Shown: positions 26,598 to 36,179, counted from the stretch's first letter. The stretch is 64,000 bases of DNA from CAZLRH01 sp964562015 (GCA_964562015.1 CAZLRH010000016.1:8343-72342); one strand, 5' to 3'. Program-made: numbers and translations. The notes: generated by a model from the sequence alone, not told the origin.

Positions 26598-28964
26598 TCA
26601 TTCCGCCGGAAAAACCAAGGTCGGCGGAAGCAGATAAATTGTGCCTTGCGCGGGCTTGGCGTCGACTTTGTCCAAGATGAAGTAGCTGTCCCACACCGCG
26701 GGCGTGTGCGGCACGCCGTCATTCAAGCCGTCCGAGTGCTCGCACAACAGCGGGTCGAGATCCAACCAGACCATTTGCCAGTGCTTGCCTTCGACTAGCG
26801 CCGGGGTGGGTTGGAAAACCTGGCCGGTCACGTCGCGCAAGCGCACCGTCAGCCGCACCGGTGTGTCCGCGCCATAGGCCCAGAAACCGACGCGGAGCGG
26901 CCATTGCGCGGTGGTCGCGGTGAGACCCGGCGCGAAGCGATAATAGCGGTCACCGGTGCCGGACATAAAATCCACATGCAATGAAAGGGCCGCGGGTGCG
27001 CCGGTATCAGCCTCCGGTGAATTGTCCCACGTAACAGTTGCATTCCCGGGCACATCGGAGGGGCCTTCCGGCGCGACGTGCAGCCCGGTGCCCGCGCCGG
27101 GCCGGCCGGGATTGAGGGTGACACGCTGCACGCGCCCGAGGGTTTGCTGCGCCATGATGCCGCCACCGGGATTCGTCAAGGTGGCGGTCAGGAGCGTGCC
27201 GTAGGGAGAATTGAAGTCGCGCAGGGGCACGGTCGCTTCCGGCGGCGGGCCGCTCAGGTTTTCCGTGCGGTAATCGGCGGTGCCCGCGCGCACGAGCAAC
27301 CGGCCGGGCGCGGCATTGGGCAAACCGACACGCAGGCCCTGGTCACCCAGCGGAGTCAGCGAAAATTCGGGCGGCGGGGCCGCTGCGATCCACATTTCCT
27401 GCCACCAGCCGTCCGCCCCGGCGCGCACGCGCAATGGCGAGTCGTCGCTGGGCACGGTGAATGGCGCGGATTCGAGCACGAAATTCTGGCTCGCGTAAAT
27501 CGTGGTGTCCTGCGGCCCTTCCCGGTATGAGGGCGTGGGCTCGATGCCCAACATGAAACCCACGCTTTCCGTCAGCGGATTGGTCCAGGTTTGATGGACG
27601 AGGGCGGAGGAACCGGCGGGCGCGACCAAATCCTGCGGCCAGCGCTCCGCCGCGGCGAGTACGCGCAAGCGCGGCGAGGGCGTGACGGGCGTGAGGTACT
27701 GCGGCAAGTCCGTCAATTGCAACTGAAGGCTCGGTCCCGTGGTCGAGGCTTCGGGCAAGGGATGGCCGCGACCATCCACGCTGTTAAACGCCCCCGGCCC
27801 GATGGGCAGCGTCACCCATTCACGTTGCTCGGGGTCGGCGGTCCACACCGCCAGTTTAAACGGCGCCACGGATTCCGGCACGCCGGGCCGGCGTTCGAAC
27901 AGCAGACAAAACGCGTTGCCGGCGTTTTGCACCAAAACTTTGTTGAGCCGGTAGTTTTTCAATTCCCGTCCGAGCGCCGCCGCGGCCTCATACGCGGGCT
28001 TGGGCTCGTAGACGGGGAAATGCCCGGCCAGGTAGGGATTGTGCACCAGGCCAAAATGCTGCTCGGGATCCATCGGGTTCACGCCGTCGTCGCGCCAGTC
28101 GTACCAGATGGTCAGGGGCACGCTGGAGGCGAGGTCGAACAGCGCGGTGCGCGCCACGGTGGAAGCCTGCAAGTTTTCGGTAAAACCCTCCCACGCGCTC
28201 GAGTAACCCCATTCGCCCACCAGCAACGGCGGCGGCGCGCGGTCCGCCGGAGTATACCGCCGGATGACGGCCCGCAGGGCGCGAAACTCCGGCCCCGCGG
28301 ATTCCGGCGCCGCCCGGCGATAAGGATGAATGGATATGCCGTCCCAAAGCGCGAACAGGCCGGCGCGGCCGCACGCCCGCAGGAAGTCCGCATCCGTCGT
28401 CGAGAGCGCGGGGCCGACGACGACCGCCGCGGGGTCGGCGGCCTTGAGCGCATGGGTGGCGGCCAGGGCGAGGGCGAGGTAGGCCGGCGGGTCGGGCCGG
28501 GGCGCCCAAAAATGCGCATTGTTGGGCTCATTCCAAATTTCCCAGATGATGGCGCGTCCGTGCAAGGCCTGGGCCGCGGCCCCGGCCCAGGCGGCAAAGG
28601 CGGCGCGGCCGGCGGGCGTGGCGACGGAGCGGCGACTTTCATAGAACGAATTCTCGTAATCGAGAGTGAACCACGCCCGTAGGTTGTGGCTCGCAAGTTC
28701 GTCGGCCAGTTTCACATAGGCGGAAAAATCGTAAACACCCGGCCGCTTTTCCGTGTCGGCCCAGGAAAGATCGGTGCGCACCCAGCGGGTGCCGCTGCCG
28801 CCCAGCATGTTCAGTTCGCCGGCGGCTGGGCTGGTGAAATGGATTTGCACGCCCCAGGAGCCGTCCACCACGCCGTCATCCGGCCAGGCGGGCGCCGCGG
28901 CGGCGCGCAGCCAGGCCCCGGCCAGCAAAAGGCCGGCCCGCCAGCTCAGACCGAGGACACGCAT
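26598..28964 (-). CDS. Secreted glycoside hydrolase-like TIM-barrel protein
   Basis: About 788 residues with a signal peptide (MRVLGLSWRAGLLLAGAWLRAAAA). Residues ~30-380 look like a clan GH-A (beta/alpha)8 barrel. WVRTDLSWADTEKRPGVYDF is followed by the acid/base glutamate in IIWEIWNEPNNAHFW and the nucleophile glutamate in LLVGEWGYSSAWEG. The arrangement resembles GH39/PslG-like enzymes. The C-terminal ~400 residues are beta-rich, probably carbohydrate-binding or jelly-roll modules (VRLTVRLRDVTGQVFQPTPAL), and contain no recognisable catalysis. The polysaccharide substrate is unknown. Start ATG 28964 is picked for the signal peptide; 28967 and 28985 are alternatives. Confidence 0.83.
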   Translation of the reverse strand: MRVLGLSWRAGLLLAGAWLRAAAAPAWPDDGVVDGSWGVQIHFTSPAAGELNMLGGSGTRWVRTDLSWADTEKRPGVYDFSAYVKLADELASHNLRAWFTLDYENSFYESRRSVATPAGRAAFAAWAGAAAQALHGRAIIWEIWNEPNNAHFWAPRPDPPAYLALALAATHALKAADPAAVVVGPALSTTDADFLRACGRAGLFALWDGISIHPYRRAAPESAGPEFRALRAVIRRYTPADRAPPPLLVGEWGYSSAWEGFTENLQASTVARTALFDLASSVPLTIWYDWRDDGVNPMDPEQHFGLVHNPYLAGHFPVYEPKPAYEAAAALGRELKNYRLNKVLVQNAGNAFCLLFERRPGVPESVAPFKLAVWTADPEQREWVTLPIGPGAFNSVDGRGHPLPEASTTGPSLQLQLTDLPQYLTPVTPSPRLRVLAAAERWPQDLVAPAGSSALVHQTWTNPLTESVGFMLGIEPTPSYREGPQDTTIYASQNFVLESAPFTVPSDDSPLRVRAGADGWWQEMWIAAAPPPEFSLTPLGDQGLRVGLPNAAPGRLLVRAGTADYRTENLSGPPPEATVPLRDFNSPYGTLLTATLTNPGGGIMAQQTLGRVQRVTLNPGRPGAGTGLHVAPEGPSDVPGNATVTWDNSPEADTGAPAALSLHVDFMSGTGDRYYRFAPGLTATTAQWPLRVGFWAYGADTPVRLTVRLRDVTGQVFQPTPALVEGKHWQMVWLDLDPLLCEHSDGLNDGVPHTPAVWDSYFILDKVDAKPAQGTIYLLPPTLVFPAE

Positions 28965-29053
28965 CATGCCGCCACTAAACACCAACGCACCCAGCCTGCC
29001 AAGACTGCGTGTGCTATTGCCTGTCCGCGAAGTTATTGCTAACGTCCTTATTC

Positions 29054-29956
29054 ATGTCTGCGCCCGCGCCGCGGCCCCGGTCTTGGGGCCAACTCAGTCT
29101 TTGCTGGCTCCTGCTTTGGGGACTGACGACGGTCCGGGCGGATACTTTCCTGGTGACCAATGCCGGGGACAACACGATTTCGAAATACGACGCCGCCGGC
29201 AACTACCTGGGCAGTTTTGCGACCACGGGCATGAACAGCCCCAGCGGCCTCGCCTTTTCCACCAGTGGAAATCTCTTGGTGGCCAACGGCAACAACACGG
29301 TGTCGCAATATAACGGCACCACCGGGGAATTCGTCGGTATTTTTGCCAGCACCGGCATGAATCTGCCCGAATATGTCGTGGCGATTTCGGCGCCCGTGAT
29401 TTCCCCATCGCCCGGCAATCAGACCGCGACCGTCGGTGGCAGTGCGACCTTTGCGGCGGCAGCGAGCGGCCTCCCGCAGTTTCAGTGGCAGCGCAAACCC
29501 GCGGGCGGCGCATTTGCCAATCTCACCAACGGCGGCAACTTCGCCGGGGCGACGTCCGCGACCCTTACTATCAACGGCGCCACGTTGGCCCTCAACGGCG
29601 ACCAGTACCGCTGTGTTGTGCGCAACCTCGACGGCTCAGACACGAGCGCCCCAGCCACTCTGGTGGTGCGCACGATTCCCGTTTCCATTTCGAAGCAGCC
29701 CGCCAGTGTCTCCGCGAAAGCCAACGCCACCGTGAAATTCACCGTGCAGGCTGCGGGCACCGGGCCGCTGAAGTACCAATGGCGGCGCAATGGGAGCGCG
29801 TTGAAAAACAGCAGCCACATCGCAGGTGCCACCACCGTGACCGTGAGCCTCAAAAAAATCACCACGAAAGACGCGGGCAATTACACCGTTCTGGTCACCG
29901 GCGCCGCCGGCTCCCACGCCACGAGCAAGACGGCCAAGCTTACGGTGAAGAAATAG
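29054..29956 (+). CDS. Secreted NHL-fragment plus Ig-like domain protein
   Basis: About 300 residues. The ATG at 29054 gives a signal peptide (LSLCWLLLWGLTTVRA). Residues ~30-105 hold two or three NHL/SMP-type beta-propeller blades (VTNAGDNTISKYDAAGNYLG, SGLAFSTSGNLLVANGNNTV), too few for a full propeller. Two immunoglobulin-like domains follow, each with the QPxSxxxxxGxxxxFxxxAxG...YQWxxxG...GxYxxxVxN pattern (FQWQRKPAGG; KYQWRRNGSALKN ... DAGNYTVLVTGAAG). It probably acts outside the cell as an adhesive or surface protein. The short propeller suggests a shortened form of longer NHL-Ig proteins. Confidence 0.78.
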   Translation: MSAPAPRPRSWGQLSLCWLLLWGLTTVRADTFLVTNAGDNTISKYDAAGNYLGSFATTGMNSPSGLAFSTSGNLLVANGNNTVSQYNGTTGEFVGIFASTGMNLPEYVVAISAPVISPSPGNQTATVGGSATFAAAASGLPQFQWQRKPAGGAFANLTNGGNFAGATSATLTINGATLALNGDQYRCVVRNLDGSDTSAPATLVVRTIPVSISKQPASVSAKANATVKFTVQAAGTGPLKYQWRRNGSALKNSSHIAGATTVTVSLKKITTKDAGNYTVLVTGAAGSHATSKTAKLTVKK

Positions 29957-30060
29957 GCAGAGGACTTGTTTCTGAACTAAATGGATCTGACTTGAGTGGA
30001 GCGAGCGCTCAAGGGTTCAGGCGAAAACGCGCATGGAATGTGTGTTGCACTTTGCGATGC

Positions 30061-32163
30061 TCACCCCGCCACCGTCAGCGTCGCCATCCGGCTATGCGCG
30101 GAGCCCACCGAATTCGTCAGCACCACTTGATAGCGGCCGGCGTCGGCGGCCGTGACGTCGGTGATTTTAAGTGTGACGCCCGTCGTCCCGGGGACGGCGC
30201 GGCCATTGTGCGTCCACTGGACGGATTCGTAGCCCGCGCCGCGCACGGAAAATTCGACGGTGCCACCCGCTCGCGCGCTCTTGCGCCCCGGTTGTTGGGT
30301 AATGACCGGCGGTCCGGCGGGTTTCACGTAGCCTTGGGAGTCGAGTTTGATGGGAGGCCCAAACCGGCCCCCAAAACGCACCATGCGCATTTGCGTCGAG
30401 GTGAGCCCCTTGGCGTTTGTGCCAAAGCGCAACACCTGGCTGCTCCACGGGCCGTCGAGCGCGATCAACCCGCCCCGCCACGCAGTCTTGGAGGTGTCGG
30501 CAAACGCGAGTTGCGTGGACCCATCCACCGTGAGGCGCGAGGGCGTGCTGCTCAATTCCAGCGGCGTGGTGAAGGTTTGCACGACGCCGTGGGCGTCGAG
30601 CCGCCCGCCTTGCAAACTCAGTGTGGCGTTCTCGTGAAGCGCCTGCGCACCGAGCAGGCGCACCGTCCCTTGCGACAGAATCAGCCGGCCCTGATAGCCG
30701 CTGTTGGCGCTCACGACGAGCGTGCCCGCGCCGCTCTTGCGGCAGTCGCCCGCGCCCAGCAGCGCCCCCGCGGGCAACACGGTCAGGGCCTGGCGCACGT
30801 TCAAGACGCCCCCGCCTTGTTGGAAAATGATACTCGAAACGTTTTCAAGATTATCCACCGAAGACAACTGACCGCCCTTGAGCAGGAAGCAGCGGTCCAC
30901 GACCTCGCGCGGGCCGGGGGCGAGCTGGGCGTTGACCACGAGGTAGTGCAACTCGAGCACCCCGCGGCGCAATTGCGCGGTCATAAAGCCAAAACGGTTC
31001 GGCACCCGCACCTGGCTGCCGGGCAAAGGCGTGCTGGTGAACTCCGACAGCGACTCGAAAGTGCCGCCCGCGCCGCAGACGATGTACGTGCAGTTGTTGA
31101 CGAAGAGGCGCTCATAGAGATGCGCGTGGCCGTTCAACACCGCGTCCACGCCGAACTTCTCGTAACCCCAGCGCATGTAAGTTGCGGGGTTGTGCCCGTG
31201 CAGGTCGCCATTGGCGCTGGAAACGTAGGGCGGGTAATGCGTGAGGACGATTTTCCACTTCGCATCCGACGCGCCCACGGCTTGCTGAAACCATTTTCCC
31301 TGCACGGAATTTTGCAAATTGTCCTGGCCGGGGGTGAAGCCGTTTGGAAGTTTGCCTTTCTGGTAATAGGCGTTGCTGAGGGTGCCGAGCAGCGTTTCGT
31401 TGGCATCGCTGCTGAGCGCAAACCAATGCACGTCGCCCTGGCGCAAATCCCAATAACGCGGATTTTTCGTGCCGCTCCACTGCCCTTGCTCGCCAAAGTA
31501 CTGGGCGAAGGCACTGTCCTGGCCGGGGAGAGAATCAATCGCGTATTGGGGCTGGGCCTCGGCCGACGCCGGGTAGGCGGCGTCATCCATCTTGTAGTAC
31601 AACTTAGTGTTTACTTGCGCGCGCGGCTGGTGCCACCAGTCATGATCGCCGAGCACGCAGAAAAAGCGCGCGGTGTCGGAGCCCTGCTTTTTGTAGGCGC
31701 TGGTGCTGTTCGCGGGAAACTTGATGTACTGGCGGAAGAGCTGCCCCACGGCGATGTCGTAGTCGCCCACGGCGGCGAGTTTGGTTTCGGCGCTTTTCGG
31801 GTAGAGGGGATTGGCGTCGTTGTTGAACGGGATGTAGATCTGGTCGCCGACAGAAATCACGTAGGCCGAGCCAGCCGGCGGGGCGAACCGCTTGATCCCC
31901 TCGGCCACGGCCAGGCAGTCCGGATTGATTTTGACAAAAGTCAGTGGGTCAGTCGGCAGCACATTGCCCGCGCCAAAATCTCCGATCACCGCAAAATCCG
32001 CGACGCCCGTCGGCTCCGGCAACTTTCCCTCGGCAAAGGGCAGTGCGGCCGTGGCCTTGGGCGCAGGCGCCGCGCGGCCGGTCGTGCCCAAGCCGAGGAG
32101 ACTGCCGGCCGCCAGTCCGGGGCCGGCCAGGGTGGTGAGTTTGAGAAATGTGCGGCGGTCCAT
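30061..32163 (-). CDS. Tat-exported metallophosphoesterase with autotransporter-strand and Ig-like C-terminus
   Basis: About 700 residues. The ATG at 32163 places a twin-arginine signal (MDRRTFLKLTTLAGPGLAAG) at the N-terminus; upstream in-frame ATGs are possible. Residues ~50-400 form a calcineurin-like phosphoesterase: FAVIGDFGAG, SVGDQIYIP, LGDHDWW, LTHYPPYVS and VLNGHAHLYERL. There follows a stretch of autotransporter-associated beta strands (GAGTLVVSANSGYQGRLILSQG) and a C-terminal Ig-like domain (PVITQQPGRKSARAGGTVEF ... DAGRYQVVLTNSVG). The Ig domain is of the same type as in the adjacent convergent gene. It is a periplasmic or surface phosphatase; the substrate is unknown. Confidence 0.85.
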   Translation of the reverse strand: MDRRTFLKLTTLAGPGLAAGSLLGLGTTGRAAPAPKATAALPFAEGKLPEPTGVADFAVIGDFGAGNVLPTDPLTFVKINPDCLAVAEGIKRFAPPAGSAYVISVGDQIYIPFNNDANPLYPKSAETKLAAVGDYDIAVGQLFRQYIKFPANSTSAYKKQGSDTARFFCVLGDHDWWHQPRAQVNTKLYYKMDDAAYPASAEAQPQYAIDSLPGQDSAFAQYFGEQGQWSGTKNPRYWDLRQGDVHWFALSSDANETLLGTLSNAYYQKGKLPNGFTPGQDNLQNSVQGKWFQQAVGASDAKWKIVLTHYPPYVSSANGDLHGHNPATYMRWGYEKFGVDAVLNGHAHLYERLFVNNCTYIVCGAGGTFESLSEFTSTPLPGSQVRVPNRFGFMTAQLRRGVLELHYLVVNAQLAPGPREVVDRCFLLKGGQLSSVDNLENVSSIIFQQGGGVLNVRQALTVLPAGALLGAGDCRKSGAGTLVVSANSGYQGRLILSQGTVRLLGAQALHENATLSLQGGRLDAHGVVQTFTTPLELSSTPSRLTVDGSTQLAFADTSKTAWRGGLIALDGPWSSQVLRFGTNAKGLTSTQMRMVRFGGRFGPPIKLDSQGYVKPAGPPVITQQPGRKSARAGGTVEFSVRGAGYESVQWTHNGRAVPGTTGVTLKITDVTAADAGRYQVVLTNSVGSAHSRMATLTVAG

Positions 32164-32381
32164 GGACAAGCCGCCTTCATTGGGCATCGGGGGTGGAAGC
32201 ATGGCGAAATAAGGCAGGAGGTGGGATGCGCTGGGCCGCCGCATTTTTCCCTCAATTGTGGCCGGGGCCGCAATTACTTTTTTTGTGCAATCTGCGCCCT
32301 GGGCGAACCGCCGGCCCGCGCTTGCGGCTTGCCTTTGCGGGCCAATCGGGCTTGCTCATCACCCGCAACCCCAATCTTCCC

Positions 32382-32690
32382 ATGGCTGGACTCGGCAAAT
32401 TTCTCAAACAGGCGCAAAAGGCCCAAAAGCAAATGGAGGCCGTGCAGCAGGAGCTCGCCGCGCGCGAACTCGAAACGACCGCCGGCGGCGGCGCCGTGCG
32501 CGTGAAAATCAACGGCCAGGGCGATTTCCTCTCGCTCAAGCTCGACCCGGAATTCCTCAAGGAGGATGCCGGGCTGGTCGCCGACGCCATTCTCGAAGCG
32601 GTGAAGCAGGCCTCGACGCAGGCCAAGAATCTCAATCAGGAGGAGATTAACAAAGTCACCGCGCAATTCCAGATGCCGGGCATGTTTTAA
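32382..32690 (+). CDS. ybaB: YbaB/EbfC family nucleoid-associated protein
   Basis: A 102-residue DNA-binding dimer protein. The sequence starts MAGLGKFLKQAQKAQKQMEAVQQ and contains TAGGGAVRVKINGQGDFLSLKLDPEFL and the conserved DAILEAVKQA, all diagnostic of YbaB. The family frequently sits with dnaX and recR; here recR is only 1.2 kb downstream on the same strand, separated by the oppositely oriented PEP-CTERM gene, as though that gene had been inserted into a ybaB-recR pair. The ATG at 32382 is set by homology; the frame extends upstream without conservation. Confidence 0.95.
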   Translation: MAGLGKFLKQAQKAQKQMEAVQQELAARELETTAGGGAVRVKINGQGDFLSLKLDPEFLKEDAGLVADAILEAVKQASTQAKNLNQEEINKVTAQFQMPGMF

Positions 32691-32719
32691 GCGTGGCCGC
32701 GAATTTTGCTGGCCCGTAA

Positions 32720-33670
32720 TTAGCGTCGGCGCATCCGGCGGCTGACGCCCGCACCGGCAAGCGCCATGCCCGCCATGAGCAGCGATGTGGCGCCTGGTTC
32801 GGGCACGGGCGAGAACGTATAGCCGACGACATCCAAAAGCGTTAACTCTTCGCCATAAGCCGGAATCACTCCGGGCGTGCCGTAAGCGTCCTGGACCCGC
32901 GGGGTCTGGCCGCCATTGAAACTGTACCAATCCCCGTAGTCCGCGCCGGTGTGTTGGTTGTACCGCGCGAGCAGAGTGGTGCCATCGAGGGAGAAATAAG
33001 CGTTATCGCCGCTCGTGGTGTAATTGCGGGCGCCGCTCGAGTCATAACGGTAAAGATCGACCGGCTGGATTTCGTTGGAGCCCAGACCCGAGGCGGTCCC
33101 CAAAACCTCGTCAATTTCGTGTTCCGCCACCGCTTGCAGGTCGTATTTGGCCGGATCAATGGTCACGCGATCCAGATTCATGAGCGAGGTGTTCAAAGTA
33201 ATGGTGCCATCGGTGCCGGAATAGCTGAACAGGCCGAGGGCCTTGGCATTGGCCGTGGTGAGGGAAATCGTGGTGTTGCCATCCACAGGATTGTTGGCGG
33301 TAAAGGGTGAAAGATGGGCCAGCGCGGTGGCATCGTTGGCCGTGGTGGCGTGGCTGGAGAGCGCCGTCATAAAAGATAGATAATTGACGTCGTTAAAATA
33401 GAAGGTGCTGCTGGAGCCCAGCCCGCCGCCTTCCTTAAACGTTATTTTGACCGTGATCGGATCGGTAAAGTTCGTTTCATACACTTGCACGGCGGCATCG
33501 ATCGACGAGATGATGGTGGCCGCGTTCGGGTCGCCGGTGATGGACGAGTCGAACGTCGAAATAATCGTCAGCGCCCGCGCGGGGGGCGACGCCAGTGCCA
33601 GCAGGCTGGCCAAGAGTGCCGCTCCACCCACGAATCTAGGGACGAAAATTCTGCGAAGAAGAGTTTTCAA
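32720..33670 (-). CDS. PEP-CTERM-anchored NF038122-like metalloprotease-type protein
   Basis: About 316 residues if translation begins at TTG 33670, which yields a clean signal peptide (MKTLLRRIF...ALLASLLALASPPARA). The ATG at 33772 would bury that signal behind 34 residues. The body has EHEIDEVLGTASGL, at the position where related secreted metalloproteases have HExxH. The third ligand position is Glu instead of His, so activity is uncertain. The C-terminus is a PEP-CTERM sorting signal, VPEPGATSLLMAGMALAGAG followed by SRRMRRR, recognised by exosortase for surface attachment. No exosortase gene is in the window. Confidence 0.8.
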   Translation of the reverse strand: MKTLLRRIFVPRFVGGAALLASLLALASPPARALTIISTFDSSITGDPNAATIISSIDAAVQVYETNFTDPITVKITFKEGGGLGSSSTFYFNDVNYLSFMTALSSHATTANDATALAHLSPFTANNPVDGNTTISLTTANAKALGLFSYSGTDGTITLNTSLMNLDRVTIDPAKYDLQAVAEHEIDEVLGTASGLGSNEIQPVDLYRYDSSGARNYTTSGDNAYFSLDGTTLLARYNQHTGADYGDWYSFNGGQTPRVQDAYGTPGVIPAYGEELTLLDVVGYTFSPVPEPGATSLLMAGMALAGAGVSRRMRRR

Positions 33671-33904
33671 AGCGTGGAAGGGAAGTTTAGGTGAAGCAGT
33701 CAGCTCGGACGAATTTCGGCCTTCGGGCACGAATCTGCGGAGGCTGTTTATCAAGTACCGGTGCCCGGTCAATGCCTTTCACTGAATGAACAAGGGGGCT
33801 AACTAGGCCAAGAACAGGCCAGTAAAAGCGGCAGCCAACATGCATTTGTTTTGTATTCTACCTCCCGCCTTCTCCATTCTACATTCTCCTCCTCTTTCCC
33901 GCCC

Positions 33905-34537
33905 ATGTCCTCCGCCTTCGACCATGTCCAGAAATTGCTGCGGCAACTGCCGGGGCTGGGCTATCGCTCGGCGGAGCGCATCGCCCTCCACCTACTCGTC
34001 GAGCGGCCCGAACGCCTGGCGCCCCTCGTGGTGGCCTTGCAGGAGGCCGCCGCCCGCTTGCAGCGATGCAGCCAGTGCGGCAACTTGACCGAGGTCACGC
34101 CTCTGGCCGGCGGCGCGGACGAGGGCGAGCCCGTGCGTTGCGACATTTGCCGCGATCCTGCGCGCCGCGCGGAACAAATTTGTCTCGTCGAAACCGTCAC
34201 CGATTTGCTGGCGCTGGAACGCGCCGGGGCGTATCGCGGGCTTTACCATGTGCTGCATGGAAAACTTTCGCCGCTGCACAACGTCGGTCCCGGTGATCTC
34301 AATCTCGCCACGTTGCGAACGCGCTTGGATTCCGGCGTCGTGAAGGAGGTCGTGCTCGCGCTGTCCAACGACATTGAAGGCGAGGCGACATGTCATTACG
34401 TGCAGGAGACATTGCTGGCCGGGCGTGAAATCGCAGTTTCGCGCATCGGCTTTGGCCTGCCGAGCGGCGGCGGTTTGACCTATGCCGACGCCGACACCCT
34501 GCGCAGTGCCCTGGCGTCTAAGAGGGAGTACCGGTAG
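33905..34537 (+). CDS. recR: Recombination protein RecR
   Basis: A 210-residue component of the RecFOR pathway that loads RecA at gaps. It has the helix-hairpin-helix LPGLGYRSAERIALHLL at about 16-32. A four-cysteine zinc finger CSQCGNLTE...CDICRDPAR follows, then a Toprim domain (ICLVETVTDLLALERAGAYRGLYHVL) and a C-terminal Walker-B-like end with IGFGLPSGGGLTYADADTL. The ATG at 33905 follows a pyrimidine-rich tract with no SD. Length and domains are normal. Confidence 0.97.
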   Translation: MSSAFDHVQKLLRQLPGLGYRSAERIALHLLVERPERLAPLVVALQEAAARLQRCSQCGNLTEVTPLAGGADEGEPVRCDICRDPARRAEQICLVETVTDLLALERAGAYRGLYHVLHGKLSPLHNVGPGDLNLATLRTRLDSGVVKEVVLALSNDIEGEATCHYVQETLLAGREIAVSRIGFGLPSGGGLTYADADTLRSALASKREYR

Positions 34538-34543
34538 TTTCGC

Positions 34544-36175
34544 TCAATTCTTCCCCGCGCGGCGCAGGCGGCAGGCCGCGACCAAGTCGGCATAGCGGCC
34601 CATCGTCCAGGTGCCACGTTCAAAAAGGTTGGTGAAATGGAGCAGCCGTGGACGGTCGGCCGGGGCCAGCGTTTCGCCGCCGGCAAAATAAAAGCGGCGC
34701 AAGTTACCCATGGTTTCGCCGCCGTCGGCAGTCATGGTGCGCAGCATCGCGAGTTCTTCGGCGTCGTCCTGGGTCAGGGCCGCGGAGAGCGTGAGCAATT
34801 GGGTGTCGAAGCCCTCGATGAGCCGCAGACCGACTTCGGCGACCGGGTCGTTGGGGCGCAGGTGCTGATCCTGTAAAAGCTGGAGCATTTCCCAGGCGAT
34901 ACTCTCCAGCCCTTCAAGGTGTTCCTGGCGGTTTTGCAAATTGAGCAACTGCTCGGTGGCATCAGCCGGGAGGGCCCGGTGCAAGAGGTCGCTGAAATAG
35001 CGGCGCGTCAATTCCGCGATTTCCAGAAAGGCTTCGTGATAAAGCTGGCGGCGCTGAATTTCGGCGGGCAGACCGCCGGCGCGCGCGGCCTCGAGGTGCC
35101 CGGGCAGCCAGTCGAGCAGGCGGAGTTGCTCCTTTTCGCCGAGCACCAGCGCGGTGCCGGGGTCTTCGAGGGCCTGTTCCTGCAAAAATTGCGGGCGCGC
35201 CAGGGTTTCGCTCATGCCGGGCCGCCAGCGGCTTTCCAGAAATTGATAAAACGGCCGGAGCAGCCCGCACAAGAGCAGGGGCGTGACAAAATTCAGCACC
35301 AACGCCGCCGCAGCCGCCTGCCGGTCGGCGGTGTCAAAAAATCGTTCGAGCACCGTGTGCAGGCCGTCCAGGCCGCTGAAAAATTCGATGTAGAAAAACG
35401 TGCCGAATAAGGCGACGCCGACCAGATTGTAGATGACCTGCGCCATCACCACCTGCCGGGCAGTGCCGCGGATATTGGGCGCGAGCGCGTAGGTGATGAG
35501 GCTCGAGCCCGCATGCGTGCCGTAAATGATCATGGCCGCCTGCTCAAAATTGAAAAAGCCCGCCTTGGTCATTGCGAGGGTGATCAGAATGATGGCCATG
35601 TGCGACTGCGCCAGAAACGTCAGCAGCATCCCCACCAAAAACCCGAGGAAGTAAGAAAAGCGGATGGCCGTCAGCGCGGCCTTGAACCATTCGTATTGCG
35701 CGAAACCGGCCGAGGCGCGGGTCACTTCGCTCAAGCCAAACAGCATCAGCGCCACGCCAAACAGCGCGCCATTGATGGGTTTCCATTTCGGCGGATAATC
35801 GAACGCCAAGCCCAGCCCGGCGACGCCGACCAAGACCAGGATCACCTCCCGCAACGGCAGCACCGCGGCGAACACAATCAACGTGCAGCCGAAATTCGCC
35901 CACAAGATGAGGGGCAAGACCTTGCGCACCTCGACCAGCCGCGCTTGCACGAGCCCCGCCACCAGGTAGGAAGTCGTCCGCCCGCTCTGCGTCACGAAGC
36001 CGGCCGCCACCCCGCCCAACGCCGCCGCCAAGGGCCGCCCGCTGACGTGCTCAATCAAAGTGCGGAATTTTTTACCGGCCAGCCCCTTCAAATTGGCACC
36101 CAGCATCTGCAAGCCCACGAAAAACAAGCCCAGCCCGGCCAGAATCTGGACGCTTAAGTCAATCGGTGAGGGCAT
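34544..36175 (-). CDS. Na/Pi cotransporter family protein with PhoU-like C-terminus
   Basis: A 543-residue NptA/PhoU-type transporter. The N-terminal ~310 residues hold two inverted Na/Pi repeats with the QSGRTTSYLVAGLV signature (where classical members have QSSSA/T) and a second one near LAQSHMAIILITLAM. The C-terminal ~200 residues are helical and PhoU-like (LLNLQNRQEHLEGLESIAWEML). The start is decided by a perfect AAGGAGG five bases before the ATG at 36175; an in-frame start at 36214 lacks support. It transports phosphate or another anion with sodium. The gene is convergent with recR and divergent from the STAS protein. Confidence 0.92.
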   Translation of the reverse strand: MPSPIDLSVQILAGLGLFFVGLQMLGANLKGLAGKKFRTLIEHVSGRPLAAALGGVAAGFVTQSGRTTSYLVAGLVQARLVEVRKVLPLILWANFGCTLIVFAAVLPLREVILVLVGVAGLGLAFDYPPKWKPINGALFGVALMLFGLSEVTRASAGFAQYEWFKAALTAIRFSYFLGFLVGMLLTFLAQSHMAIILITLAMTKAGFFNFEQAAMIIYGTHAGSSLITYALAPNIRGTARQVVMAQVIYNLVGVALFGTFFYIEFFSGLDGLHTVLERFFDTADRQAAAAALVLNFVTPLLLCGLLRPFYQFLESRWRPGMSETLARPQFLQEQALEDPGTALVLGEKEQLRLLDWLPGHLEAARAGGLPAEIQRRQLYHEAFLEIAELTRRYFSDLLHRALPADATEQLLNLQNRQEHLEGLESIAWEMLQLLQDQHLRPNDPVAEVGLRLIEGFDTQLLTLSAALTQDDAEELAMLRTMTADGGETMGNLRRFYFAGGETLAPADRPRLLHFTNLFERGTWTMGRYADLVAACRLRRAGKN

Positions 36176-36179
36176 GGCA

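Noticed and set aside
29485..32505. A plus-strand open frame of about 1000 codons
   Set aside because: It covers the metallophosphoesterase gene in antisense and out-of-frame parts of the NHL-Ig and ybaB genes; no motifs are seen.
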